Of a stretch of DNA of 64,000 bases, positions 19,701 through 26,588 are shown piece after piece. The position numbers were made by a program, and so were the translations under genes. Position 1 is the first letter of the stretch; each line of letters begins with the position of its first letter. The notes under the pieces were generated by a model. That model had not been told where the DNA came from. It searched no databases and saw nothing but the letters and a program-made list of their open reading frames with translations. Source of the stretch: Candidatus Latescibacterota bacterium (GTDB lineage Bacteria > JAAXHH01); contig JAAXHH010000034.1 in assembly GCA_012270975.1 (NCBI GenBank), positions 1 to 64,000 on the forward strand. Direction: 5' to 3'.

Positions 19701-21452
19701 GGGCAACGGGCCGGCCAGGGACGGATTACCTCCCAGGTCCAGGCTTCTCAAGGCTGCAAGGCGGGCCAGTGCCGGGGTTACTGTGCCTGAAAGGTTGTTG
19801 CCCTCCAGACTCAGTTGGTCGACCTGGCCTTCGGTGTCTACCGATACGCCGAACCAATTGCCCAGGGGCTGGCCGCTCAACCAGTTGTTTCTGTTTGTCC
19901 AGCTCTCGCCCCCTGCCGCGTGGTAGAATGCGATCAGCGCATCCCGGTCCGAGGACTCCGTTTCACAGTAGTTGAACGTCGCACGATCTATAGACCTTAC
20001 CCATTCTTCCAGGACCGCGGGAACGCACATCTGCGTTTGATGAAGGTACAGGTTTTCCAGGCGTTCAAGTGCAATCATCGAGAGCGGCAAAGGTCCGGAC
20101 AAAGCCGGGTTGTTATCGAGCCGGAGTGTCGTTACATCAGCCAGATTTCCGAACTCAGAAGGGATTTTGCCGGCTAACTGATTGTCGCTCAAGTCCAACG
20201 ACGAAGCTTCGGATAACTGGCCGAGTTCGGCCGGGATACTGCCGGTCAGCGCGTTGTGGCTCAAGCTTAAGAACTGAAGGTTGACCAGATTGCCCAATTC
20301 GGGAGGGATGGATCCGGTCAACTGGTTGTGACTCAGGTTGAGTTCGGACTGATACAATGGCTCTGACCTGAAATCTGAAATCAGACTCAACTGTCCGAGT
20401 TCGGCCGGGATACTGCCGGTCAGGTTGTTCCGGTTGAGATCCAGATGATACAGTTTGTCCAGATTTCCAAGTTCGCCCGGGATACTGCCGGTCAGATCGT
20501 TGTCGCCCAGGTCCAGACGATTCAGGCCTGAAAGCTGTCCGAGTTCAGCCGGGATTTCGCCGGTCAATTGATTACCCTGAAGCGCCAGGGCCGTCAGACC
20601 GGTAAGCAACGCCAACTGGTCGGGCAGCGTACCTTTCAGCCCGTTGTACGGCAGACTCAGGCCAATCACGGTTCCAAAACCGTTGGCCGACACGCCGTTC
20701 CAGTCCCCTATGGGCCGCTCACTGAGCCAGTTCGTGTTGTTGTTCCATTCCTGACCACCCATACTGTGGTAGAGCGCTACCAGGACATCCCGTTCCGTAC
20801 GAAGGACCGGGATTTCAACGATTACCCAGATACTGTCTTCCAGGTCTCCCAATCGGGCCGTGATCCGGGCGGCTCCGCTCATCACCGACGTCACCAGTCC
20901 CTGTGCGTCGACCGTCGCCACCGATTCGTCGCTGCTCGCCCAGGTTACCATGGCATCGGCCACGGTCTGACCGTTACCGTCCCGTACCGTAGCCGTCAGC
21001 TGTTCCGTCTGGCCTATTGACTTCAGTGAGACCATATCCGGCTCGATCACGATGCTGCCGGCCGTCTGCGCTACCGTCATGTTGGCCGTCGCGGAAGCAT
21101 TGCCGGACCGCGCCGTGATGATCGCGGTACCGTTCGCGATCGCAGTCACCAATCCATCGTTACTGACGGTCGCGACTCCAACAGCGCTGCTCGTCCAGGA
21201 TACGGCGGCACCGGTCATGGGTTGGTTGTTCTGATCCAGGACCCTGGCGGACAACTGAACGGTCTGGCCAATCGCGTTCAGCGTAGCCTCTGCAGGGGTT
21301 ATTTCGATCTTTGTGGCTATCGGTGTCGGGGGAGTTGGAGGTTGTTCAGGCTCCCCGGGCTTCGTGGGACTGTCCTTGCCGCAGGTGGAAAACAGTATAA
21401 GGGTTGTAGCCAGTACTACAATGCGTCCGAGTCCAGTACGCGAGCGCGACAT
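16773..21452 (-). CDS. Giant Big2/leucine-rich-repeat/metzincin lipoprotein
   Basis: The 1559-residue protein has a lipoprotein signal (FSTC, lipid on Cys24) followed by GKDSPTKPGEPE, two Big2 domains (about 46-128 and 131-212), and a long leucine-rich region (about 220-1115). That region has three cap blocks of the type RDVLVALYHSMGGQEW...NW and around thirty 24-residue plant-type repeats (LTGEIPPEIGNLKNL). The C-terminal third is a zinc metalloprotease: HEIGHLMGLFH at 1318-1328 supplies three His ligands and the catalytic Glu1319, and PDVMSF downstream is the metzincin Met-turn. The expected role is a surface-anchored protease that recognises its target through the LRR scaffold. It is the largest gene here and is monocistronic. 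Confidence 0.85.
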   Translation of the reverse strand: MSRSRTGLGRIVVLATTLILFSTCGKDSPTKPGEPEQPPTPPTPIATKIEITPAEATLNAIGQTVQLSARVLDQNNQPMTGAAVSWTSSAVGVATVSNDGLVTAIANGTAIITARSGNASATANMTVAQTAGSIVIEPDMVSLKSIGQTEQLTATVRDGNGQTVADAMVTWASSDESVATVDAQGLVTSVMSGAARITARLGDLEDSIWVIVEIPVLRTERDVLVALYHSMGGQEWNNNTNWLSERPIGDWNGVSANGFGTVIGLSLPYNGLKGTLPDQLALLTGLTALALQGNQLTGEIPAELGQLSGLNRLDLGDNDLTGSIPGELGNLDKLYHLDLNRNNLTGSIPAELGQLSLISDFRSEPLYQSELNLSHNQLTGSIPPELGNLVNLQFLSLSHNALTGSIPAELGQLSEASSLDLSDNQLAGKIPSEFGNLADVTTLRLDNNPALSGPLPLSMIALERLENLYLHQTQMCVPAVLEEWVRSIDRATFNYCETESSDRDALIAFYHAAGGESWTNRNNWLSGQPLGNWFGVSVDTEGQVDQLSLEGNNLSGTVTPALARLAALRSLDLGGNPSLAGPLPLELADLPLERVRVAGTEVCAPADDAFQAWLMQLPEGSGVANCDRFIEIDRDVLIELYHATDGPNWNYSKNWLTDLPVENWIGVTTDRTGRVTILNLNSAGLKGTFPEGLDRLTKLEILALENSELTGTIPPEIGNLGNLTEIRLWGNQLTGEIPSEIGNLKNLAILDLRFNRMTGEIPSEIGQLKNLQSLKAENNELSGEIPPEIGQLQNLVVLELHDNQLTGAIPPEIGQLKSLRHLQLGFNQLTGEIPPEIGRLGRLKTISLTLNKLSGKIPPEIGQLGNLVDLLLGNNQLSGTIPPEFGNLDKLEYLWLSKNHLSGEIPREIAQLANLKDLLLYTNQLTGAIPPELGDLGALENLWLFNNQLTGAIPPELGRLGNLIRLLLNNNQLTGQIPPEIGKLNALWLMHLDYNQLSGEIPPELGEMEQLYEVKLSYNENMSGPVPIELTNNSGMRTLFLEGTQICAPDNPIYEAWLGTLEVVRVDRCRRPTGSRVYLTQATQTFDDFRVPLVAGEDALLRVFVVADEQVDAVMPPVTASFYRDGAEIHRVDIAGGQSDIPSAIDEGSLSSSSNEVIPGSVIVPGLELVVEIDPEGTLDASPGVRSRIPEMGRMPVNVREVPGLDLTVVPLIWSENPDHGVVAETEGLTRDDELFRATRYLLPVRDTDFNLTVREPVFTSVEPVFSNSDILIREVESIRIIDGSYDYYMGVLRSYGGAVKPGTRGFVAYLHEGVIAHEIGHLMGLFHAPCGTIGDPHYPYSDGSVGTWGYDIFENKLVSPDKPDVMSFCLDDFWISDYHFRRALVYRIRGEPTRLVPSSSSPSRVLLLWGGRNERDELVIEPSFVVHAPPYFPGGDGPYELAGYDEDGRTLFTLKFAMGEIVHGEGGGSFAYAIPVRSDWPARLSRITLSGPEGSVEMTRDSGPAVALLRDQFTGKVRGFMRDEWTGSEMTVRSARRVLPESGLDVVVSPGIPAASDW

Positions 21453-21600
21453 GAATGTCCCTTCAGCAGGGATGGAGGGAGGCAGTGGTGTATATTGAGC
21501 CGATCGACTGAATTCCGATAGAAAACGTCAGGTCGCAGTCTTCCGACTGACCCTACTTAAAAATGTAAATGATTCACAAAGCTCAAGTATTAAAACCAGT

Positions 21601-21835
21601 ACGTTGAAGCGTCAAGTATAAGGTGGCGCCCGTGCATCGTCTCCGATCTTGTGCCGGAGCGAAATGTATCGCAAGCATCTGGTTCTCATTGTCGACCACG
21701 AGAATTCGCGTTTGTACGAATACGTCGTCTCTGCACTGCGATTCCGACCGAACCGGTCCGTGATCGGCAGACACGGACTCCTGCGTCACCGGGGCGGTAT
21801 GACGCTGGGGCAACGACTGGTTACGAACGGGGAAT
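21601..21835 (-). pseudogene. Relic of a third hybrid histidine kinase gene
   Basis: The minus strand reads PVTQESVSADHG...TRILVVDNENQML, aligning with PVAQESVSADRG...TRILVVDDDPQML of the intact kinase at 22465-24858. It then jumps, in another frame, to the C-terminal winged-helix region (21601-21665 matches 22543-22598). The receiver and most of the DNA-binding domain are deleted. Several substitutions, including loss of an acidic-pocket Asp (DDD to DNE), confirm decay. Confidence 0.85.
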
Positions 21836-21934
21836 CTTGATAAGGAGTTGTAATGCGAATCATCCTGAGGTACACGAGGTGGTCTCTTAGCTTATGGAAA
21901 ATCAGACTTGCTACGATTGCGTAGAGTCACTGGC

Positions 21935-22190
21935 TATGCGAAAAAGCACGAGAAATCGGAATAGACTCCGACAGGTACTATCAGGCAGGTCAAATGGGAT
22001 GTGATGAACAGGATGCGGTCCAATGTCTTGAACCGTAATGAATCATGAGCGCGACCGGGGAGCGCGGAACGGGGAACGATATGTATCGGAAACTGATCGT
22101 GTTCATCCAGGCGGTGGCTGCCGTCGGTATACTAGCAATCGCAGCGCACAACTGGACAGAGTATTCAACCACTGAGCTACGCATCGAAAT
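21935..22190. repeat. Duplicated promoter plus 5' gene segment, copy 2 (copy 1 about 16080-16340)
   Basis: The two copies share about 250 bp, including the block aggcaggtcaaatgggatg and the first 38 codons of the coiled-coil genes at 16229 and 22081. Similarity is highest from about 140 bp upstream of the ATG through the transmembrane codons and drops at the repeat array. Confidence 0.85.
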
Positions 22191-22401
22191 GCGAGAGGAA
22201 TTCGCGTCGCTCAGGGCTGACATGCGGTCGTTCAGGACTGACATGCAGGAGGAATTCAGGTCGTTCAGGGATGCGATGCGCGAAGAGCACGCGGAGATGC
22301 GCAAAGAGCACACCGCCATCAGGGCGGAGATACATGACGTGAACAAAAGGCTTGGACGTGTGGAGGGGGAAATCAGGATATTGACGCAAGAACGGGAGTA
22401 A
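22081..22401 (+). CDS. Membrane-anchored coiled-coil protein, paralogue of the 16229 gene
   Basis: The 106-residue protein begins MYRKLIVFIQAVAAVGILAIAAHNW, almost identical to the 16229 product. It continues with a shorter array (MREEFASLRAD, MRSFRTD, MQEEFRSFRDA and so on) and ends LGRVEGEIRILTQERE. One N-terminal membrane helix and a single long helix are expected. The ATG is chosen by homology to the paralogue; an upstream frame from 22045 is not conserved. The gene lies between a kinase relic and the convergent 3' end of an intact kinase, so it may have been carried in by the duplication that made the relic. Function is unknown. Confidence 0.7.
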   Translation: MYRKLIVFIQAVAAVGILAIAAHNWTEYSTTELRIEMREEFASLRADMRSFRTDMQEEFRSFRDAMREEHAEMRKEHTAIRAEIHDVNKRLGRVEGEIRILTQERE

Positions 22402-22464
22402 GCGTTATGAAACTGACCTGCCGGCGACGATGGCGGAACATGGAAAACACCTGCGTTTGGTGTA

Positions 22465-24858
22465 CTAGTCCAAAGGGGCCCCCGACTCTTGAGATGCCAC
22501 CTTGGGTTCTGAGGGCCCGACCATACGGTACCCGACCCCGCGCACGTTGAAGATATAATCCGGTGCCCGTGCGTCGTCTCCGATCTTGCGCCGGAGTGAC
22601 TTGATCAGGCTGCGCACAAGCTTGTGGTTTGCGTAGCCATACTCGCCCCAAACCTGGCGGATCAGGGCATCGAAGGTCGATACGCGTCCGGCATTCATTG
22701 CAAGGACACGCAGCAGGTCAAACTCCTTGGCGGTAAGATCGACCTGGACGCCGGCTACACTCACCTGGCGCAGGTCGAAGTTGATGGCCAGGTCACCTTG
22801 CAGATACAGTTCGGAATCGGCCCGTCGTCGTAGCGACGTCCGTATCCTCGCCACGAGTTCCGTGGGTGAGAAGGGCTTGACCAGGTAATCGTCCGCCCCG
22901 AGTTCCAGTGCCTTCGCTATGGTTTCGTCCCGTCCGTAGGCCGAGATGAAGATGACCGGGATATCGGAGAGTTCGGATACGCTTCCCATCAACTCTATAC
23001 CATCCGTGCCGGGAAGCAACAGGTCCAGCAGGACCAGTTCGGGATTTTCGGCCCGGATGATGTTCGACAGTTCGTGGTGGTCGCCGGTTACGACCGGGTC
23101 GTAACCGGAATCCGTGAGGGCGTCCCGAATGTACCGCAGCATCTGGGGGTCGTCGTCGACCACAAGAATGCGCGTTGGTTTAAACATATCGTCCTTGCTT
23201 TTCGATTCCCGCCGAACCGATCCGCGATCGGCGGACACGGACTCCTGGGCCACAGGGATCGTAAACACGATACGCGTGCCCTGACCGATGCCAGCGCTCT
23301 CCGCCCAGATACGCCCTCCGTGGGCTTCAACGAGCCCCTTGCAGATGGCTAGACCCAACCGCGTTCCGGCCGTATTGGAGGCGCGGTCGTGGTCGCCGAG
23401 ATCGATGTGCTTCTGAAACAGGTGTGGTAGCAATTCCGGCGCCACGCCGCTGCCTTCATCGCGGACCGAGACTTCCACGTGTTGGCCATCGTGCACGGCG
23501 GAGACCAGGATAGGGGAAGACTCCGGGGCATGCCGCGCGGCATTGACGAGCAGGTTGCTGAACACCTGAATGATGCGTGTGCGATCGGCCATGACCGGCG
23601 GCAGATCATGGGGGAAATCGATCATGAGTGTGTGCTTGCTGCCTCCGCTCTGGAACGTGCTTCGCGCCTGGTCGACCAGGGCGGAGACTTCAGATGCCTC
23701 GGGCGCCACCGACAGCGTGCCGGTGTCGATTCGGCCCGCGTCCAGCAGGTCGCCGATCAACCTGCGCATGTGATCGGTCTGTTCCATGATGATCCGATAG
23801 AACTCGCGCGTCTCCGCGGGATCGAGTGCCGGAGACTCTTCCATCAGCGTTGCCGCCGAGCCCTTGATCGAGGTGAGGGGGGCGCGCAGCTCATGACTCA
23901 CCATGCTGATGAACTCCGTGCGCAACCGTTCCATCTCCTGGATCGATGCCAGGTCCTGCATCGTAACGACGACGGACAAGACCTCGCCTTCCTCCGAATG
24001 TATGGGCGTGCAGTTGACCAGCGTCGTGACGGAACGCCCGTCGGGTACCGAGAGCACGATTTCCTCGGCCCACACGTTCTCGGCGTGGCAAAGTGCCTGT
24101 GACAACGGGAACTGATCCAGCGCGATCTCGCGCCCGTCGGCACGCTTCAGGGTGACCAGTTCCACCAATGCCTCCGGCGTGCTTCCCGGTGAGAGCAGGA
24201 CTTCCACTATCCGTCTCGCCTCCCGATTGAACCAACTAGGCCGGCCGGTTGCGGCATCGAAGACCGCCACCCCCACCGGTGAGGTCTCGACCAGGGCTTC
24301 CAGATCGGCTCGCGCGCGCTGCTCCGCCCGGTATGTGCGAGCATTGACGATCGCCGCGGCAGCCTGAGAGGCGAACAGCACTAGACATTCCTCATCCTCG
24401 TTGGTGAATTCTTCTCCACCCTCCTTGTCGGTGAGAAAAAAACTGCCGACGTGCAGGGCGCCATAACGCATGGGCATGCACTGGAAGGTCCTGAACGGCA
24501 GCAGGTCCGGGGAGAATCCCTGCGACCGTACGTAGTCCTGCACGTCCGGCAGTCTCAATGCGCCCGGCAGGTCGCGGAAATGTTCGAAGAGTCTGTTACC
24601 ATCCGGCCAGTCCATCAATTGCCGTCGTCTTTCGTCTGTGAGGCCGGATGTGAGAAAATCGATGGGCTGACCCGCCTGGCCCATGGTGACGATGACACCA
24701 TAGCGGGCCCGGGTCAGTGCACGGGCGTTTTCCACGACTTCCTGCAAGACCGTCTCCAGATCCAGGCTCGCGCTGACGCGCAGACTTGCCGAGATCAGTG
24801 TGGAGATGCTCTCGCGCAACGCATCATTCTCCCGCCTTAGTTTTTCCATAGTCGTCAT
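22465..24858 (-). CDS. GAF-PAS hybrid histidine kinase fused to OmpR-type response regulator (paralogue)
   Basis: The 797-residue paralogue of the 1735-4152 protein has the same order: coiled coil, GAF, PAS-like, HisKA with MVSHELRAPLTS (His322), HATPase_c, receiver with phospho-acceptor Asp612 in LVLLDLLLPGTDG, and an OmpR-type winged helix ending GVGYRMVGPSEP. There is no membrane segment. The GAF domain is the most diverged part, so the two proteins probably sense different cytoplasmic signals. The winged helices are also not identical. The ATG at 24856-24858 follows AAAGGA at six bases, matching the site before the paralogue's start. A GTG 57 bases further upstream has no such site. It is probably monocistronic and divergent from the lipoprotein gene at 25290. 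Confidence 0.9.
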   Translation of the reverse strand: MTTMEKLRRENDALRESISTLISASLRVSASLDLETVLQEVVENARALTRARYGVIVTMGQAGQPIDFLTSGLTDERRRQLMDWPDGNRLFEHFRDLPGALRLPDVQDYVRSQGFSPDLLPFRTFQCMPMRYGALHVGSFFLTDKEGGEEFTNEDEECLVLFASQAAAAIVNARTYRAEQRARADLEALVETSPVGVAVFDAATGRPSWFNREARRIVEVLLSPGSTPEALVELVTLKRADGREIALDQFPLSQALCHAENVWAEEIVLSVPDGRSVTTLVNCTPIHSEEGEVLSVVVTMQDLASIQEMERLRTEFISMVSHELRAPLTSIKGSAATLMEESPALDPAETREFYRIIMEQTDHMRRLIGDLLDAGRIDTGTLSVAPEASEVSALVDQARSTFQSGGSKHTLMIDFPHDLPPVMADRTRIIQVFSNLLVNAARHAPESSPILVSAVHDGQHVEVSVRDEGSGVAPELLPHLFQKHIDLGDHDRASNTAGTRLGLAICKGLVEAHGGRIWAESAGIGQGTRIVFTIPVAQESVSADRGSVRRESKSKDDMFKPTRILVVDDDPQMLRYIRDALTDSGYDPVVTGDHHELSNIIRAENPELVLLDLLLPGTDGIELMGSVSELSDIPVIFISAYGRDETIAKALELGADDYLVKPFSPTELVARIRTSLRRRADSELYLQGDLAINFDLRQVSVAGVQVDLTAKEFDLLRVLAMNAGRVSTFDALIRQVWGEYGYANHKLVRSLIKSLRRKIGDDARAPDYIFNVRGVGYRMVGPSEPKVASQESGAPLD

Positions 24859-25239
24859 TTTGGGTCCTTTCGATCCATCTCTTTCACCATGCGGTTCTGA
24901 TCCCTTACGGCCCACTGTTAGTGTATGGATTTCATAACATTACGAGACCGTCCGCGCACGGCTCAAGACGAAAAGACACTGAGGTGTGTATTATCGCGCA
25001 AATACCATCTAACGGGCAGAACTTCGCACACAAATCACATACAAGAACCGGTATATTCGTATGCAAAATTTCCGACCCCATCCAGCCGGCATCATGCCGA
25101 TATAGGTTCGAGGCAGCCCCTGTCTCACACTTTGGATACATCTGATTGGCTTTGAGCAAGTCATCCGCAGCCGAGTCAAAATGAAATGAGCAATGACCGC
25201 GTAACTTGAAACACTCTGTGTTGTGTCGGCCTTCATACA
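24859..25239. other. Divergent intergenic region, possible small RNA
   Basis: This 380-bp region separates the divergent kinase and lipoprotein genes. No protein gene is supported. Because a strong plus-strand terminator ends at 25268, 22 bp before the lipoprotein start, an untranslated plus-strand transcript (small RNA or attenuated leader) could occupy it. Confidence 0.4.
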
Positions 25240-25268
25240 CGCCCCGACAAAGCCGGGGCGTTTTCCTT
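25240..25268 (+). terminator. Rho-independent terminator
   Basis: A perfect 7-bp stem (CGCCCCG 25240-25246, CGGGGCG 25254-25260) with a 7-base loop is followed by TTTTCCTT. It lies directly before the ribosome binding site of the 25290 gene, with no protein gene upstream on this strand. Confidence 0.85.
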
Positions 25269-25289
25269 ATGACAGAAAGGATCAGATCC

Positions 25290-26468
25290 ATGCGTGCTTT
25301 CGTGGTATTTCTGGTGATTCTAATGGGATGCGGCGGAGACGGACCCACGGCACCACCCCCCGAACCACCGGCGCCACCGCCCCCACCACCTCCTGACCCT
25401 CCGCCACCAGCGGCCAGAAACACACTCACCATGTCGCCGGACCCGTTTCCCGAAGGTGAGCCGGGGAAGCCCGTAAACGGACGCATCACGTTCACAGCCA
25501 CCAAGGGCGACGAACCGCTGAGATACGGACAGTGGAAGCTAGAGACCGAAGACTACACCGGATGGGCCTATCCCTCGAGTGGCAGCACGGGACAGCATGG
25601 CCGCTTCTCCATCAGGTGGGTGCCATCGTTCCCGGGCGAAGGCAAGTTTACCGTGACAGTGGCTGGCGCCGGATACAACGAAGAGATGGAAGTGAAAACC
25701 GTGAGCAAAGCGCCGCCGGTGCCCCCGAATACCGCCATGCTGTTCACGATGAAGCACGAACCAGCTACCGGGTACAGGGCAGACGTGAGGCCGTTCGCAG
25801 GGCCGCGCGGGACGTTCTACGCCATGAACTGGCACGGCGGATACATGGGATTGCAACGCGGTGGGTCACTATACGACAGGCAGTTGCAATTCTCCGCGTG
25901 GGACGTGAGCGAGGACCGGCTGGCCGTAGTCGTCGAGGAGGGCGAGGGCGTCGACTGCTCGAGGTTCGGGCATGAGGGGTTCGGAGTGCAATGCTCGCTT
26001 GAATATCCCTGGTCCGACCGCGAGATATACCGCTACGAGATGATAACCAGGTATGAGGCAGAAACCGACCTGACCCACATCATGGCGTACATCACCGACA
26101 TGGCGACAGGCCAACGCAGGTACATCGGGACACTTGGTCGACCTGGACGACAGCACTACGACCAGGTGACCGTATTCCTGGAGGACTTTGCACGTACCGA
26201 ACCACACTGCCTCGCGCAACCCGTCCGGGCAATTTTGCTTACAAGGGTGCGCGCCATGATAGACGGGGAGTGGTCACCGCTCACCCTGGGTGAGGTTCTT
26301 AGGCAGAATGCGGACGCCAACAATCCCGATACACCGCCATGCAGCAACTATGTCCTCATAAGCGATCCGACGTTCTCGGACTACATTTTGTACAATGGAT
26401 TGTACCTATCTATGGGCGCCGGGCAGAGTAGTGATCCCGACGCCCGTATCGTAAAACCAGTGCCATAG
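25290..26468 (+). CDS. Proline-rich-tethered lipoprotein with DUF3472-like domain
   Basis: The 392-residue lipoprotein has a signal ending in ILMGC, then GGDGPTAPPPEPP and a run of about 25 mostly proline residues that should form a stiff tether. A beta-sandwich-like domain follows (about 50-145). The C-terminal domain contains YAMNWHGGYMGLQ, EGEGVDCSRFGHEGFGVQ and a GRPGRQHYDQVTVFLEDF block, which match my recollection of the DUF3472 pattern found in secreted carbohydrate-related proteins. That assignment is moderate. The ATG at 25290 has AAAGGA eight bases upstream and starts the signal peptide directly; two upstream ATGs do not. A terminator sits just before the gene. Confidence 0.7.
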   Translation: MRAFVVFLVILMGCGGDGPTAPPPEPPAPPPPPPPDPPPPAARNTLTMSPDPFPEGEPGKPVNGRITFTATKGDEPLRYGQWKLETEDYTGWAYPSSGSTGQHGRFSIRWVPSFPGEGKFTVTVAGAGYNEEMEVKTVSKAPPVPPNTAMLFTMKHEPATGYRADVRPFAGPRGTFYAMNWHGGYMGLQRGGSLYDRQLQFSAWDVSEDRLAVVVEEGEGVDCSRFGHEGFGVQCSLEYPWSDREIYRYEMITRYEAETDLTHIMAYITDMATGQRRYIGTLGRPGRQHYDQVTVFLEDFARTEPHCLAQPVRAILLTRVRAMIDGEWSPLTLGEVLRQNADANNPDTPPCSNYVLISDPTFSDYILYNGLYLSMGAGQSSDPDARIVKPVP

Positions 26469-26492
26469 GATTGTTACGCAAGTAAGCAAATC

Positions 26493-26568
26493 CCAAGGCT
26501 TAGACGCGTGGAGTGGGAAACCAGGACATTGACGCAAGGCCGGCAGTGAGCGCTATGAAAATGACCCG
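26493..26568 (+). pseudogene. 3' relic of a coiled-coil gene
   Basis: These 76 bases align without gaps to 22344-22420, the last codons and trailer of the 22081 coiled-coil gene (VEGEIRILTQ and the following TATGAAAATGACC), at about 80 percent by eye. The 5' part, membrane helix and repeats are gone. It marks a further lost family member. Confidence 0.75.
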
Positions 26569-26588
26569 AGGAGCGGCGCGACAAGAAC

